Shown: piece after piece, positions 37,526 through 46,587 of the stretch
Position numbering within the stretch: position 1 is the stretch's first letter
Layout: each line of letters opens with the position of its first letter
Assembly (NCBI RefSeq): GCF_013256425.1
Contig: NZ_CP053904.1
Span: forward strand, 434,001 to 498,000
Reading direction: 5' to 3'
DNA: 64,000 nucleotides
DNA from: Hymenobacter sp. BRD67
GTDB taxonomy: Bacteria; Bacteroidota; Bacteroidia; Cytophagales; Hymenobacteraceae
Made by a program: the position numbers and the translations under genes
The notes under the pieces: generated by a model
Told to the model about the DNA's origin: nothing
Databases searched by the model: none
What the model saw: the letters and a program-made list of their open reading frames with translations, nothing else

Positions 37526-38026
37526 TTACTGATTATCTTTTAGCTGGTCCTCACCGCCGTAGGGCGCGCCGGCGGTAATGTCGCCCCGCAGGCCGCCCGT
37601 GCTTTCGCCGGGGCCGAAGTCGGCCTGCCGCGAAACCGTATCGTTCTCTTTGCCGGTTGGCAGCGGCGCATCGGGGGCCAGGGGCGCATTAGTAAGCGCA
37701 TCGGTGGGCACAGTGCCGGCGTCGGAGCCGCCGTTCGGGTTGCTGCCAGTCAGCTCAGCTACCTGGGCTACATACTGGCGCTTCGCTTCGTCCTCAGCCA
37801 GGCCCTTATACTTATCCCACGAGTCCCACTGCGCTTGCGAAAGGCCCGCCGGCCCACTGGCTTGGTTGGCCCCCTCGGCATCCACTTCAGCATGCTTCAT
37901 GTTGACATCGCCTTCCGTTGCCTGTTTGTAGAGGCCATAAAGCGCTGTCATGTGCTGCGAGGCAGTATCGGCCGGTAAGTTGTTGACTTGCTGCACGGCA
38001 GCTTCAAATTTCTGTTGTAAGCTCAT
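37526..38026 (-). CDS. Acyl-CoA-binding protein-like, with acidic tail
   Basis: Residues 1-85 of this 166-aa protein match the ACBP fold: LQQKFEAAVQQVNNLP, the signature MTALYGLYKQATEGDVN, and WDSWDKYKGLAEDEAKRQYV. The last 80 residues are Gly/Pro/Asp-rich and probably disordered. ACBPs hold acyl-CoA esters in the cytosol; they are mainly eukaryotic but occur in some bacteria. The ATG at 38026 is preferred because the extension to 38161 shows no homology. Confidence 0.78.
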   Translation of the reverse strand: MSLQQKFEAAVQQVNNLPADTASQHMTALYGLYKQATEGDVNMKHAEVDAEGANQASGPAGLSQAQWDSWDKYKGLAEDEAKRQYVAQVAELTGSNPNGGSDAGTVPTDALTNAPLAPDAPLPTGKENDTVSRQADFGPGESTGGLRGDITAGAPYGGEDQLKDNQ

Positions 38027-38182
38027 GGAAAAGGGGAGGGGAGTTTTGGCGGGTAAAACGGAAAAGAGCCAGCGCCTTTTCCCAGCTGGCTTTACTAGTA
38101 GAAGAGGCCTCAGGTTACGCTTCGCACTTCTATAACCGAGGGTGCTCTTCCTGTAGCGCACCCATGAGCCTTGGTTGAGCCC

Positions 38183-38190
38183 TATCTTTG
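38183..38190 (+). promoter_or_regulatory. Promoter -7 element for asnB
   Basis: TATCTTTG matches TAnnTTTG and ends 10 nt before the asnB ATG, implying a very short leader. No clear -33 TTG at the usual distance. Confidence 0.55.
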
Positions 38191-38200
38191 CAGCCTAGCT

Positions 38201-40105
38201 ATGTGTGGAATAACCGGCGCTTACGCCTTCTCCGATTCTGGCCGCTCGGCCCTGACCCGCTTGCAGGCGGCTACTGATGCCATCGTGCGCCGCGGCCCCG
38301 ACTCGCAGGGGCATTTCGTGTACGAACAGTGTGGCCTCGGCTTTCGCCGCCTGGCTATCCTGGACCTTTCGGCCGATGGCAACCAGCCGATGACCGATGC
38401 GTCGGGTCGCTACACTATTGTATTCAACGGGGAGATATTTAACTTTCGTGAGCTGCGCGAAAAGCTGGTTAGAAAAGGCTATCAGTTTCATTCGCAGACC
38501 GATACTGAAGTAATTCTTAATCTGTATATCAGCGAAGGCCGCGGGTTTATCAAGAAGCTTAATGGCTTTTTTGGCTTCGCGATTTATGATAAGGAAGAGA
38601 ACTCACTGTTCATTGCCCGCGACCGCTACGGCGTAAAGCCGCTACATGTGTACCGCGACGAAGACCAACTGCTTTTTGGCTCCGAGCTGAAGTCGCTGCT
38701 GGCGCTGGGCGTGCCGCGCAAACTCGATTACGTGGCGCTCAGCCAGTATTTGCAGCTCAACTATATTCCGGGGCCGGCTACCATTTTTAAGGGTGTCAAG
38801 AAGCTGCTGCCGGGTCACTACCTGTTTATCCAAGGTGATAAGGTGGTGCGCAAGCGCTGGTATAAAATTCCTTACGACCCCAAAAAAGTCGCTAAGAACA
38901 AGCTTACCTACGACGAGCAGCAGAAAAAGCTGGTGACGCTTATGGACGAAGCCGTGGAGCGCCGCCTCGTGGCCGACGTGCCGCTGGGCTCCTTCCTGAG
39001 TGGCGGCATCGACTCGAGCGTAGTAACTGCGCTGGCAACTCGCCACACGCCGCACCTCAACACGTTCAGCATCGGCTTCCGCGACGAGCCGTTTTTCGAC
39101 GAAACCAAGTATGCCAACCTGGTAGCGAAGATGCACAACACCAATCATACGGTGTTTTCGCTGAGCAACAATGACTTGTACGAGCATATCTTTCAGATGC
39201 TCGACTATTTCGATGAGCCGTTTGCTGACTCTTCGGCCCTGGCCGTTCATATTCTCAGCCAGCGCACCCGCCAGCACGTTACGGTTGCGCTGAGCGGCGA
39301 TGGAGCCGACGAGATTTTTGGCGGCTACAATAAGCACATGGGCGATTTCCGGGTGCGGCAGGGCGGCTTTAAGGCCGAGGCCGTAACCGGCCTGAATTTG
39401 CTCTGGGATGTGCTGCCCAAGTCGCGCAACTCGTATTTCGGCAATAAAATCCGCCAGTTTCAGCGCTTCTCGCGCGGCATGCTCAGCGGGCCCAAAGACC
39501 GGTACTGGGACTGGGCCAGCTTTGCCTCCGAAAAGGAAGCTAACAGCTTGCTCAGCCCGGCCAGCCGCCGGAAAGTAGGCAAGAAGCTGGCCGCCAAGCG
39601 CCGCAAGGACATCCTGGAGAATATCCATGCCGATGGCGACCTCAACGAGGTGCTGCTCACCGATACGCAGCTGGTGCTGCCCTACGATATGCTCACCAAG
39701 GTCGACCTGATGAGCATGGCTAATTCACTAGAAGTAAGAACACCTTTTCTTGATTATAAGGTAGTTAACTTCGCCTTCTCATTGCCCGTGAGTAGCAAGG
39801 TTGATGGCACCATGAAAAAGAGAATCGTACAGGATGCCTTCCGGCCCATGCTGCCACCCGAGCTCTACGACCGCCCCAAGCACGGCTTCGAAGTGCCTTT
39901 GCTGAAGTGGATGCGCGGCGAGCTACGCCCCCTGATCGAGCAAGACCTTTTAGCCGATGAGTTCGTTGCCAGCCAAGGCATTTTCGATGCAACGGCCGTG
40001 CAAAAGCTGAAAAAACAGCTCTTTTCGAATAACCCCGGCGACGCGCACGCCCGGATCTGGGCCCTTATCGTGTTCCAGTACTGGTGGAGGCATTACATGG
40101 CGTAG
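38201..40105 (+). CDS. asnB: Asparagine synthase (glutamine-hydrolysing)
   Basis: The 634-aa enzyme starts MCGITGAY, with Cys2 as the glutaminase nucleophile, so the ATG at 38201 is fixed by function. The N-terminal Ntn domain has RRGPDSQG and VFNGEIFNFRELR. The C-terminal synthetase has the PP-loop SGGIDSS and GDGADEIFGGYNKH. It could make asparagine, or amidate a sugar as some AsnB paralogues in glycan loci do. It is the first gene of the surface-glycan region. Confidence 0.9.
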   Translation: MCGITGAYAFSDSGRSALTRLQAATDAIVRRGPDSQGHFVYEQCGLGFRRLAILDLSADGNQPMTDASGRYTIVFNGEIFNFRELREKLVRKGYQFHSQTDTEVILNLYISEGRGFIKKLNGFFGFAIYDKEENSLFIARDRYGVKPLHVYRDEDQLLFGSELKSLLALGVPRKLDYVALSQYLQLNYIPGPATIFKGVKKLLPGHYLFIQGDKVVRKRWYKIPYDPKKVAKNKLTYDEQQKKLVTLMDEAVERRLVADVPLGSFLSGGIDSSVVTALATRHTPHLNTFSIGFRDEPFFDETKYANLVAKMHNTNHTVFSLSNNDLYEHIFQMLDYFDEPFADSSALAVHILSQRTRQHVTVALSGDGADEIFGGYNKHMGDFRVRQGGFKAEAVTGLNLLWDVLPKSRNSYFGNKIRQFQRFSRGMLSGPKDRYWDWASFASEKEANSLLSPASRRKVGKKLAAKRRKDILENIHADGDLNEVLLTDTQLVLPYDMLTKVDLMSMANSLEVRTPFLDYKVVNFAFSLPVSSKVDGTMKKRIVQDAFRPMLPPELYDRPKHGFEVPLLKWMRGELRPLIEQDLLADEFVASQGIFDATAVQKLKKQLFSNNPGDAHARIWALIVFQYWWRHYMA

Positions 40106-40404
40106 GGAGAGGTTAAGGGTTGGGCGGTGGTTTAAAAGGGGTGAGATTCTACTTACAACTGATAATATGGACCCCTAAAAGACCTGTTTAGTAGGATAAA
40201 AGAAGCAGATTTGAGGAAAAAAATTTAGCTTAAGATTTAAAAATAAAAATTATAAAATATTTACGATAATTTTGGTTAAAAATGTAACGAAGACTGTTTT
40301 TATAGATTTTGAATCTATCAAGTAACTGCCTTTTAAGTAACTTAAAATATTTAGACAGTTTAATTAATTCTATAAAATATATAATTAATTAAAAAATTTA
40401 TGTT
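40106..40404. other. AT-rich intergenic region
   Basis: About 300 bp are strongly AT-rich with no plausible gene. They continue into an acyltransferase gene with similar composition, so they may have arrived together. No IS end was recognised. Confidence 0.5.
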
Positions 40405-41514
40405 ATGCAAAAAATAAAAATAGAACTTAAAGCACTTACTGGATTAAGGTTTGTGGCTGCATTTTTAGTATTCATATTTCATGTAAATATGAGAACAAAA
40501 ATGTTGTTTCTACCATGGCCTGTTTATAACATTGTAAGCCATGGTGCTTTAGGCGTAACAGTATTTTTTGTACTCTCGGGTTTCCTTCTTACATACAGTC
40601 ACTTAAAGGATTTCCCTAATGCGCAGATTCAAACTCCAAAATACATATTGGTTTTTTTTTGCAAAAGGCTGGCACGTATTTATCCTGTCTATTTAGCAGG
40701 ATTATTTGTATTTGCCTCTTTGATATCTCTGGAAGGGACAACTACGCCGACGGCACCCCTTACTATGGTGGCTGATTTGACTATGACAGAGGCTGTTTTT
40801 CCTGCGATATCAATGAGCTGGTACGGGAGCGGGGGGTGGTCGGTTTCTAGCGAAATTTTCTTTTATCTATTCTTTCCTTTTTTGCTGCCACTACTGCTAC
40901 GTATTTCGCGGCAGCCTATCTTATGGATATTGTTAACGGTAGTTATTCTCGCTGGCACATTTGGAGGTTTTGCTTATCGATTATGGCCAGCTTATGTAAG
41001 TTATTCGCTTATGTATAATCATCCGCTATTTCGGTGCTCCGAATTTATTGCTGGCATGATTTCTGGTTTGTTAGTATTCCGTTTTCAATGGCGTACTACA
41101 GAGTGGCAGGCATTAGTTATGGTCGGCATTGCAGGGACATACATTGCAGGAGCAGGGCCAAGACTTCTTGGTTTTGTCGCCCATAATTGGCTGATTGTTC
41201 CTGCTATCATTTGTCTGCTTGCGGCATTAGTAGATATTGATAAAACAAAATTCTTACGCTTACTCACTCATCCTGTGGCAGAATATGCTGGGCGCATAAG
41301 CTATTGCTTCTACTTGGCCCAGTTGCCCTTTTTCATGATTCAAGACATACGTTTAGGAAAAAACTTACCCCTCTTTTGGTGGTATGGTTTTGCAACATTT
41401 CTGGCTACAACTTTAGTAGCAATCCTGCTTCATCATGTTGTGGAAGTACCCTCGCACAAATGGCTGATGTCTAAGTTAAACAAGCGAAACACCTTGATTG
41501 TCAGACAACCTTAA
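40405..41514 (+). CDS. Acyltransferase 3 family membrane protein
   Basis: The 369-aa protein has about ten membrane helices and the family signs: an early LTGLRFVAAFLVFIFHV with catalytic His, GVTVFFVLSGFLLTYS, and a later WSVSSEIFFYLF. Such enzymes O-acetylate surface glycans. Codon use and base composition are clearly more AT-rich than the neighbours, suggesting recent transfer. It ends 7 bp before ugd. Confidence 0.88.
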   Translation: MQKIKIELKALTGLRFVAAFLVFIFHVNMRTKMLFLPWPVYNIVSHGALGVTVFFVLSGFLLTYSHLKDFPNAQIQTPKYILVFFCKRLARIYPVYLAGLFVFASLISLEGTTTPTAPLTMVADLTMTEAVFPAISMSWYGSGGWSVSSEIFFYLFFPFLLPLLLRISRQPILWILLTVVILAGTFGGFAYRLWPAYVSYSLMYNHPLFRCSEFIAGMISGLLVFRFQWRTTEWQALVMVGIAGTYIAGAGPRLLGFVAHNWLIVPAIICLLAALVDIDKTKFLRLLTHPVAEYAGRISYCFYLAQLPFFMIQDIRLGKNLPLFWWYGFATFLATTLVAILLHHVVEVPSHKWLMSKLNKRNTLIVRQP

Positions 41515-41521
41515 ATTCAAC

Positions 41522-42862
41522 ATGAAAATAGCAGTTGTAGGTACCGGGTACGTCGGACTGGTTACGGGCACTTGTTTTGCCGAAGTCGGCATTGATGTTA
41601 CGTGCATCGATATTGACCAGAAAAAAATCAACAACCTTCATCAAGGCATTCTGCCCATTTATGAGCCGGGTTTGGAAGAAATGGTTTCCCGCAATGTGAA
41701 AGCGGGCCGCCTACATTTCTCTACCTCCTTGGCTGAGAGCATTAAAGGCGCCGATGTAGCGTTTATTGCCGTAGGCACGCCTCCCGGTGAAGACGGCTCG
41801 GCCGACCTGAAATACGTGCTGGCAGTAGCGCGGGGCATTGGTGAAAGCATGAGTAACTACGGTGTTATTGTGACGAAGAGCACAGTACCCGTTGGTACGG
41901 CGGCCAAAGTGCGTGCCGAGATTGAGCAGGCACTGAGCAAGCGCGGTACAGCCATAGAGTTTGACGTAGCTTCCAACCCTGAGTTTCTGAAGGAAGGCGC
42001 TGCCATCGACGACTTTCTCAAGCCCGACCGTATTGTGGTCGGCGTTAGCTCTGAGCGGGCCGAGGAGGTAATGCGTCGCCTCTACAAGCCCTTCCTGCTC
42101 AACGGCCACCCGATTATCTTCATGGATATTCCGTCGGCCGAGATGACTAAATATGCAGCAAACTCTATGTTGGCAACTAAAATATCGTTTATGAACGATA
42201 TTGCCAACCTCTGCGAAATTATGGGGGCCGACGTAAACAAAGTGCGTCAGGGAATAGGCTCCGATGCCCGCATCGGTACTAAGTTTATTTATCCGGGCAT
42301 CGGTTACGGCGGCTCCTGCTTCCCGAAAGATGTGAAGGCCCTCATTAAGACGGCTCAGGAAAACGGCTACCAGATGCAGGTACTGCAAGCGGTGGAAGGT
42401 GTGAACGAGGCCCAGAAAGAGGTGTTGTTCAACAAAGTGAAAAAGCACTTTGGCAACGACCTCAAAGGCAAGAAATTCGCTATCTGGGGCTTGTCCTTCA
42501 AGCCCAAGACCGATGACATGCGCGAAGCCCCGTCGTTGGTGATTATTGAAAAGCTGCTGGCTGAAGGTGCCACCGTTTCGGCCTACGACCCGGTGGCTGT
42601 CAACGAAGCCAAGCACACGCTGGGTGACACCATCGCTTACGCTAAAGACCAGTTTGAGGCCCTGGTAGATGCCGATGCGCTACTGGTTGTGACGGAGTGG
42701 CCCGAGTTCCGTTCGCCCTCTTTCGAGGTGGTTGGTCGGCTGCTGAAGCAAAAAGTGATTTTCGATGGCCGCAATATCTACGACCCGGTCGAGATGAAAG
42801 AAGCTGGCTTCGCTTACCACTGCATTGGCGTAAAAACCTACCATAAAGAGCCTGCTTCCTAG
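41522..42862 (+). CDS. UDP-glucose 6-dehydrogenase
   Basis: The 446-aa enzyme oxidises UDP-glucose to UDP-glucuronate with two NAD+. The Rossmann motif is VVGTGYVGLVTGTCFAE at the start, and the catalytic Cys lies in GYGGSCFPKDVKAL (about residues 260-273). The C-terminal domain has LSFKPKTDDMREAPS. It precedes the UDP-glucuronate decarboxylase gene by 54 bp, so the two give UDP-xylose. The ATG at 41522 fits the family start. Confidence 0.95.
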   Translation: MKIAVVGTGYVGLVTGTCFAEVGIDVTCIDIDQKKINNLHQGILPIYEPGLEEMVSRNVKAGRLHFSTSLAESIKGADVAFIAVGTPPGEDGSADLKYVLAVARGIGESMSNYGVIVTKSTVPVGTAAKVRAEIEQALSKRGTAIEFDVASNPEFLKEGAAIDDFLKPDRIVVGVSSERAEEVMRRLYKPFLLNGHPIIFMDIPSAEMTKYAANSMLATKISFMNDIANLCEIMGADVNKVRQGIGSDARIGTKFIYPGIGYGGSCFPKDVKALIKTAQENGYQMQVLQAVEGVNEAQKEVLFNKVKKHFGNDLKGKKFAIWGLSFKPKTDDMREAPSLVIIEKLLAEGATVSAYDPVAVNEAKHTLGDTIAYAKDQFEALVDADALLVVTEWPEFRSPSFEVVGRLLKQKVIFDGRNIYDPVEMKEAGFAYHCIGVKTYHKEPAS

Positions 42863-42916
42863 TTTATCAACTTTTAGTCATGCGTTGCCCGCGCAGTATA
42901 GCATCCAGCTTTCCCT

Positions 42917-43860
42917 ATGTCTGACAAAAAACGCGTTCTTATTACCGGCGGCGCTGGTTTCCTGGGCTCACACCTATGCGACCGGTTTTTGGCTGAAGGT
43001 TATCATGTGATAGCAATGGACAACCTGATTACCGGGGATTTGTCCAACATCGAGCATCTTTTCAAGCGCGAGGACTTCGAGTTTCACCACCACGACGTGA
43101 GCAAGTTTGTGTTCGTGCCGGGGAAACTGGACTATATACTGCATTTTGCCTCGCCAGCTTCGCCGATTGACTACTTAAAAATCCCGATTCAGACACTGAA
43201 AGTGGGCTCCTTGGGTACCCATAATCTGCTGGGGCTGGCCCGCGTGAAAGGCGCCCGAATGCTGATTGCCAGCACCTCGGAGGTGTATGGCGACCCGGAA
43301 GTCCACCCACAGGTAGAAACCTATTTTGGCAATGTAAACCCCGTAGGGCCGCGTGGCTGCTACGACGAAGCCAAGCGCTTTCAGGAAGCCATCACCATGG
43401 CTTACCATACGCATCACGGACTGGAAACACGCATTATTCGCATCTTCAATACCTACGGCCCCGCATGCGCCTCGACGATGGCCGCGTGCTGCCGGCCTTC
43501 CTCTCGCAAGCCCTGCGCGGTGAGAACCTGACGGTATTCGGCGATGGCTCCCAAACGCGCTCCTTCTGCTATGTTGATGATTTGGTGGAGGGCATTTACC
43601 GCTTGCTGCTCAGCGATTATGCTTTGCCTGTTAACATTGGTAACCCCGACGAAATAACTATCAAGGAATTCGGCGAAGAAATTGCCCGTCTTACCGGCGT
43701 CGAGTTTAAGCCAACGTATCAGGCTTTGCCCGAAAACGACCCGATGAAGCGCAAGCCCGATATTACGTTGGCTAAGGAAATTTTGGGCTGGGAGCCGAAA
43801 GTAGGCCGGGCTGAGGGGCTACGCCGGACGCTGGAGTATTTTAAAGAACATGTGGGGTAG
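42917..43860 (+). pseudogene. UDP-glucuronate decarboxylase, frameshifted
   Basis: This SDR enzyme converts UDP-glucuronate to UDP-xylose. It has [28 protein letters not shown] and the active-site [11 protein letters not shown]. The frame breaks at CCCC (43459-43462): one more C gives [18 protein letters not shown], and the second frame continues normally to KEHVG. The total length of about 314 aa is normal. Probably a sequencing error in an otherwise intact gene coupled to ugd. Confidence 0.88.
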
Positions 43861-43998
43861 TGCTACTGCGCTATTGGGTAACAGTTTGTAATCTGCGTGT
43901 GAGGTCGTACTAAGCAAAGCGCCTCCCCCAACGCCTCTCCGAAAAGGAGAGGAAAGTGGGCTATCAAGATTACGTACACCGACCTCGAAACCGCTTCA

Positions 43999-44041
43999 AA
44001 ACAGCCTGTCGCCGAGTCTACTCGGGGCGGGCTGTTTTTTT
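43999..44041 (+). terminator. Intrinsic terminator
   Basis: An imperfect stem (AACAGCCTGTCGCCGAG with CTCGGGGCGGGCTGTT, 4-nt loop) is followed by a T run. It is 140 bp after the UDP-xylose gene, and a second small hairpin (CCTCTCC/GGAGAGG) lies between. Confidence 0.65.
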
Positions 44042-44153
44042 AACGGAGAATATAGCTATCTAACAGCACGCTGGAATCCGCCGACGCTAACCCAAAAAGC
44101 AGGCGGGTACTATATTGCATATGAAGTACGCCTACAAGGGCGGAAGATGCAGA

Positions 44154-44732
44154 ATGGCGCGGGTCAAGCTGGAAGCGGGGAGGGGTATTGCGAGTCTTAG
44201 CGGGCGCATTGGCAACCTGGTGTTTCGCACTATGGCCGATGGGCAAACCTATGCGCAGTTGGCCCCGGTACTCGTGAAGCGGTCGGGCAGCGTAGCCCAG
44301 CAGCAGTGGCGACAGGGTACGTTTCGGGAAGCAGTGGCCTACGGCAAGGCGCAGCAGGCCAGCGCCGAGGGGCGGGCCTATTACCAGCCGCACGTGCGCC
44401 CCGGTAGCTTTGGCAGCGTGTACAGCATGGCACTGGCCGACTATACAAAACCGCCGCTGGTGCTGGCCGTAGAGGCAGAACAATACCGGGGGCAGGGTAG
44501 CGTACAACTACGGATACGGGCTCAAGACCCATTCGGAGTAGTGGCGGTGCGAGTGCAGATACTGAATGAGGCTGGGCAAGTGCTGGAAGAGGGAACGGCC
44601 GAGGCAGTGGGTGACGACTGGTGGCACTACGTCACCGGGCAGGCGCACCCAACAGGGGCGGCCAGGCAGCTACGAGCGGTGGCTATTGACCGCCCCGGCA
44701 ACGAGGGTGACTATATACTTAACCTGGGATAG
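44154..44732 (+). CDS. Conserved hypothetical protein
   Basis: The 192-aa protein starts MARVKLEAGRGIASLSGRIG, then LVFRTMADGQTYAQLAP and a Gln/Arg-rich helix (QQQWRQGTFREAVAYGKAQQ). The C-terminal half is beta-rich, Ig-like. Similar starts occur in Bacteroidetes hypothetical proteins of unknown role, some near prophage genes. An upstream in-frame ATG at 44121 is possible. It is an unexpected member of a glycan locus. Confidence 0.6.
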   Translation: MARVKLEAGRGIASLSGRIGNLVFRTMADGQTYAQLAPVLVKRSGSVAQQQWRQGTFREAVAYGKAQQASAEGRAYYQPHVRPGSFGSVYSMALADYTKPPLVLAVEAEQYRGQGSVQLRIRAQDPFGVVAVRVQILNEAGQVLEEGTAEAVGDDWWHYVTGQAHPTGAARQLRAVAIDRPGNEGDYILNLG

Positions 44733-44925
44733 TATAAATTTGTGCCTGGCCGAGTAAGACGGAGCGAACTCACTAAAGCCTATAGCCAGCCTATAGGCAG
44801 CTTATGCTTATCTGGACTCAGGTATGGTGCTGGATGCCGGAAAGGTGCTACTTAACTGGCTGTAAGGCTATGCTAACTCTTATTCTGGTCGAAGCCAGCG
44901 AATGTCGAGTGAGCAACAGCGAGAG

Positions 44926-44933
44926 TAGCTTTG
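44926..44933 (+). promoter_or_regulatory. Promoter -7 element
   Basis: TAGCTTTG matches TAnnTTTG, 26 bp before the aminotransferase ATG at 44960. Confidence 0.5.
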
Positions 44934-44959
44934 CGGCCAAGTAGCTACTTCTGATTCTT

Positions 44960-46060
44960 ATGCACATTCCGTTTTTGTCTTTAGCGGGCCAGCATGAGGC
45001 CATCCGCGCTGAGGTGCTGGCGGCGATAACTGAAGTGTACGACCGGCAGTGGTTTGTGCTGGGTGAGCAGGTGGCAGCTTTTGAGCAGGAGTATAGCCAG
45101 GCGGGTGGGGTAGTACATGCAATAGGGGTAGGCAACGGACTGGATGCGCTACATCTGTCGATGCGAGCATTGGGCGTGCGGCCGGGTGATGAGGTGCTTG
45201 TGCCAAGCAACACCTACATCGCCACCTGGCTGGCCATAACGCAGGCTGGTGGGGTACCGGTGCCTGTAGAGCCAGACCCGCGCACCAGCAACCTTGACCC
45301 AGCCCGACTGGCGGCAGCTATCACGCCGCGCACACGAGGCATCGTGCCGGTACACCTGTACGGGCAGCCCTGCGAGATGTCGGCTATCTTGGATGTGGCT
45401 ACCCGCTATGGCTTGTGGATAGTAGAAGATAATGCGCAGGCCCAGGGTGCTACCTGGCAGGGGCAACTCACGGGTAGTTTCGGGCAGGTGAATGCCACGA
45501 GCTTCTATCCAAGTAAAAATTTAGGGGCTTTGGGCGATGGCGGAGCCGTAACCACCAACGATGCCACGCTGGCTCACGCGGTACGGCGGCTACGTAACTA
45601 TGGTACCGAGCGGCGGTACGTTAGCGAAACTATCGGCTATAATTCTCGCTTAGACGAGCTACAGGCCGCCGTGCTGCGCGTGAAGCTGCGCTACCTGAGT
45701 GAGTGGAACCGGCAGCGCTGTGAGTTGGCCGCTTGGTACTCCAAATACTTAGCCGACATTCCTGGTCTACGTCTGCCATTTGTGGCTACCGGAGCCGAAC
45801 CGGTCTGGCATCTCTATGTAGTACATACTTCTGGGCGCGATGCCCTGCGACAACACTTAGCGGCAGCCGGCATCGAAACTCTAGTACATTATCCGGTGCC
45901 TCCGCACTTACAGCCTGCCTATGCTCACCTGGGCCTACCTGTTGGAGCGCTGCCGGTAGCCGAAGAACTGGCTGCAACCTGCCTGAGTTTACCACTGTGG
46001 CCGGGTATGACGGAGGCGCAGGTTATAGTAATAGCAGAAACAATCAGGTACTTTTATTGA
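44960..46060 (+). CDS. DegT/DnrJ aminotransferase (FdtB-like)
   Basis: This 366-aa PLP enzyme transfers an amino group to a nucleotide-linked keto sugar. The Lys that binds PLP is in SFYPSKNLGALGDGGA, preceded by VEDNAQAQGA and GQPCEMSAI. RNYGTERRYVSETIGYNSRLDELQ is typical of the FdtB/QdtB group, which makes 3-amino-3,6-dideoxy sugars, but the matching keto-isomerase (FdtA) is not in the window. The exact product is inferred. Confidence 0.85.
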   Translation: MHIPFLSLAGQHEAIRAEVLAAITEVYDRQWFVLGEQVAAFEQEYSQAGGVVHAIGVGNGLDALHLSMRALGVRPGDEVLVPSNTYIATWLAITQAGGVPVPVEPDPRTSNLDPARLAAAITPRTRGIVPVHLYGQPCEMSAILDVATRYGLWIVEDNAQAQGATWQGQLTGSFGQVNATSFYPSKNLGALGDGGAVTTNDATLAHAVRRLRNYGTERRYVSETIGYNSRLDELQAAVLRVKLRYLSEWNRQRCELAAWYSKYLADIPGLRLPFVATGAEPVWHLYVVHTSGRDALRQHLAAAGIETLVHYPVPPHLQPAYAHLGLPVGALPVAEELAATCLSLPLWPGMTEAQVIVIAETIRYFY

Positions 46061-46263
46061 TGCTACTACGATTGATGTCTTCTCTGACTAAACGCATTCA
46101 GTTAAGCTTGCCAGCAGATGATGCGAATAGCTTAGAAGCTATGCAGCTGCCGGATGCGAAATATAGTGTTGGCTGTGCAGGAAGTATGGCAAGTGCCTGA
46201 TTTTACTACTTTAACTTGATTTGCTTTTGAGAGAGTAGGTTATCAGGTCACCTATCTGATAAG

Positions 46264-46425
46264 TTCGCCGGCTGGATTATGCCCATAGCGGTGATACTAT
46301 TTGTGTCGGCTTTTCAGATGATATCGCTGGGTTTGGTTGGCGAATACGTGTAGCGAGAGCCGGGTGTGGCTCATAATAGGCCGTTGTGCAGTGTACTATA
46401 TATGCGTAGATTGACAAAATATTAA
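46264..46425 (+). pseudogene. Remnant of a polyprenyl-phosphate GT2 glycosyltransferase
   Basis: One frame reads FAGWIMPIAVILFVSAFQ, then MISLGLVGEYV, a TAG at 46351, then REPGVAHNRPLCSVLYMRR. This is the C-terminal membrane-helix end of GtrB-type enzymes (compare GEYIGR ... RPLY). No catalytic domain is present upstream, so only the tail survives. It lies in a 527-bp stretch without an intact gene. Confidence 0.6.
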
Positions 46426-46552
46426 CATATATATTTTTTTAATATATTCATTAGGATTAACGTTTTGCTGATTGCCTGACGCTTAAGTGAGTTGATTGTT
46501 TAATGCGACATCTTCATTGCATTACTACCGGCTATAACATTGCATTTCTGCC

Positions 46553-46560
46553 TAACTTTG
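46553..46560 (+). promoter_or_regulatory. Promoter -7 element for the WbqC gene
   Basis: TAACTTTG matches TAnnTTTG, 28 bp before the TTG start at 46588. It lies inside the possible N-terminal extension and so argues for the shorter protein. Confidence 0.55.
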
Positions 46561-46587
46561 CCTGCGTTATACCAATCTGTTCCTACT

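Noticed and set aside
38642..39628. A 328-codon minus-strand frame across asnB
   Set aside because: Antisense shadow of a conserved gene.
44778..44798. Small perfect hairpin GCCTATAG/CTATAGGC
   Set aside because: No T run and no gene end at the right distance; probably chance.
46071..46199. Short frame starting MSSLTKRIQLSLP
   Set aside because: Only about 42 codons, overlaps decayed sequence and shows no recognisable family.
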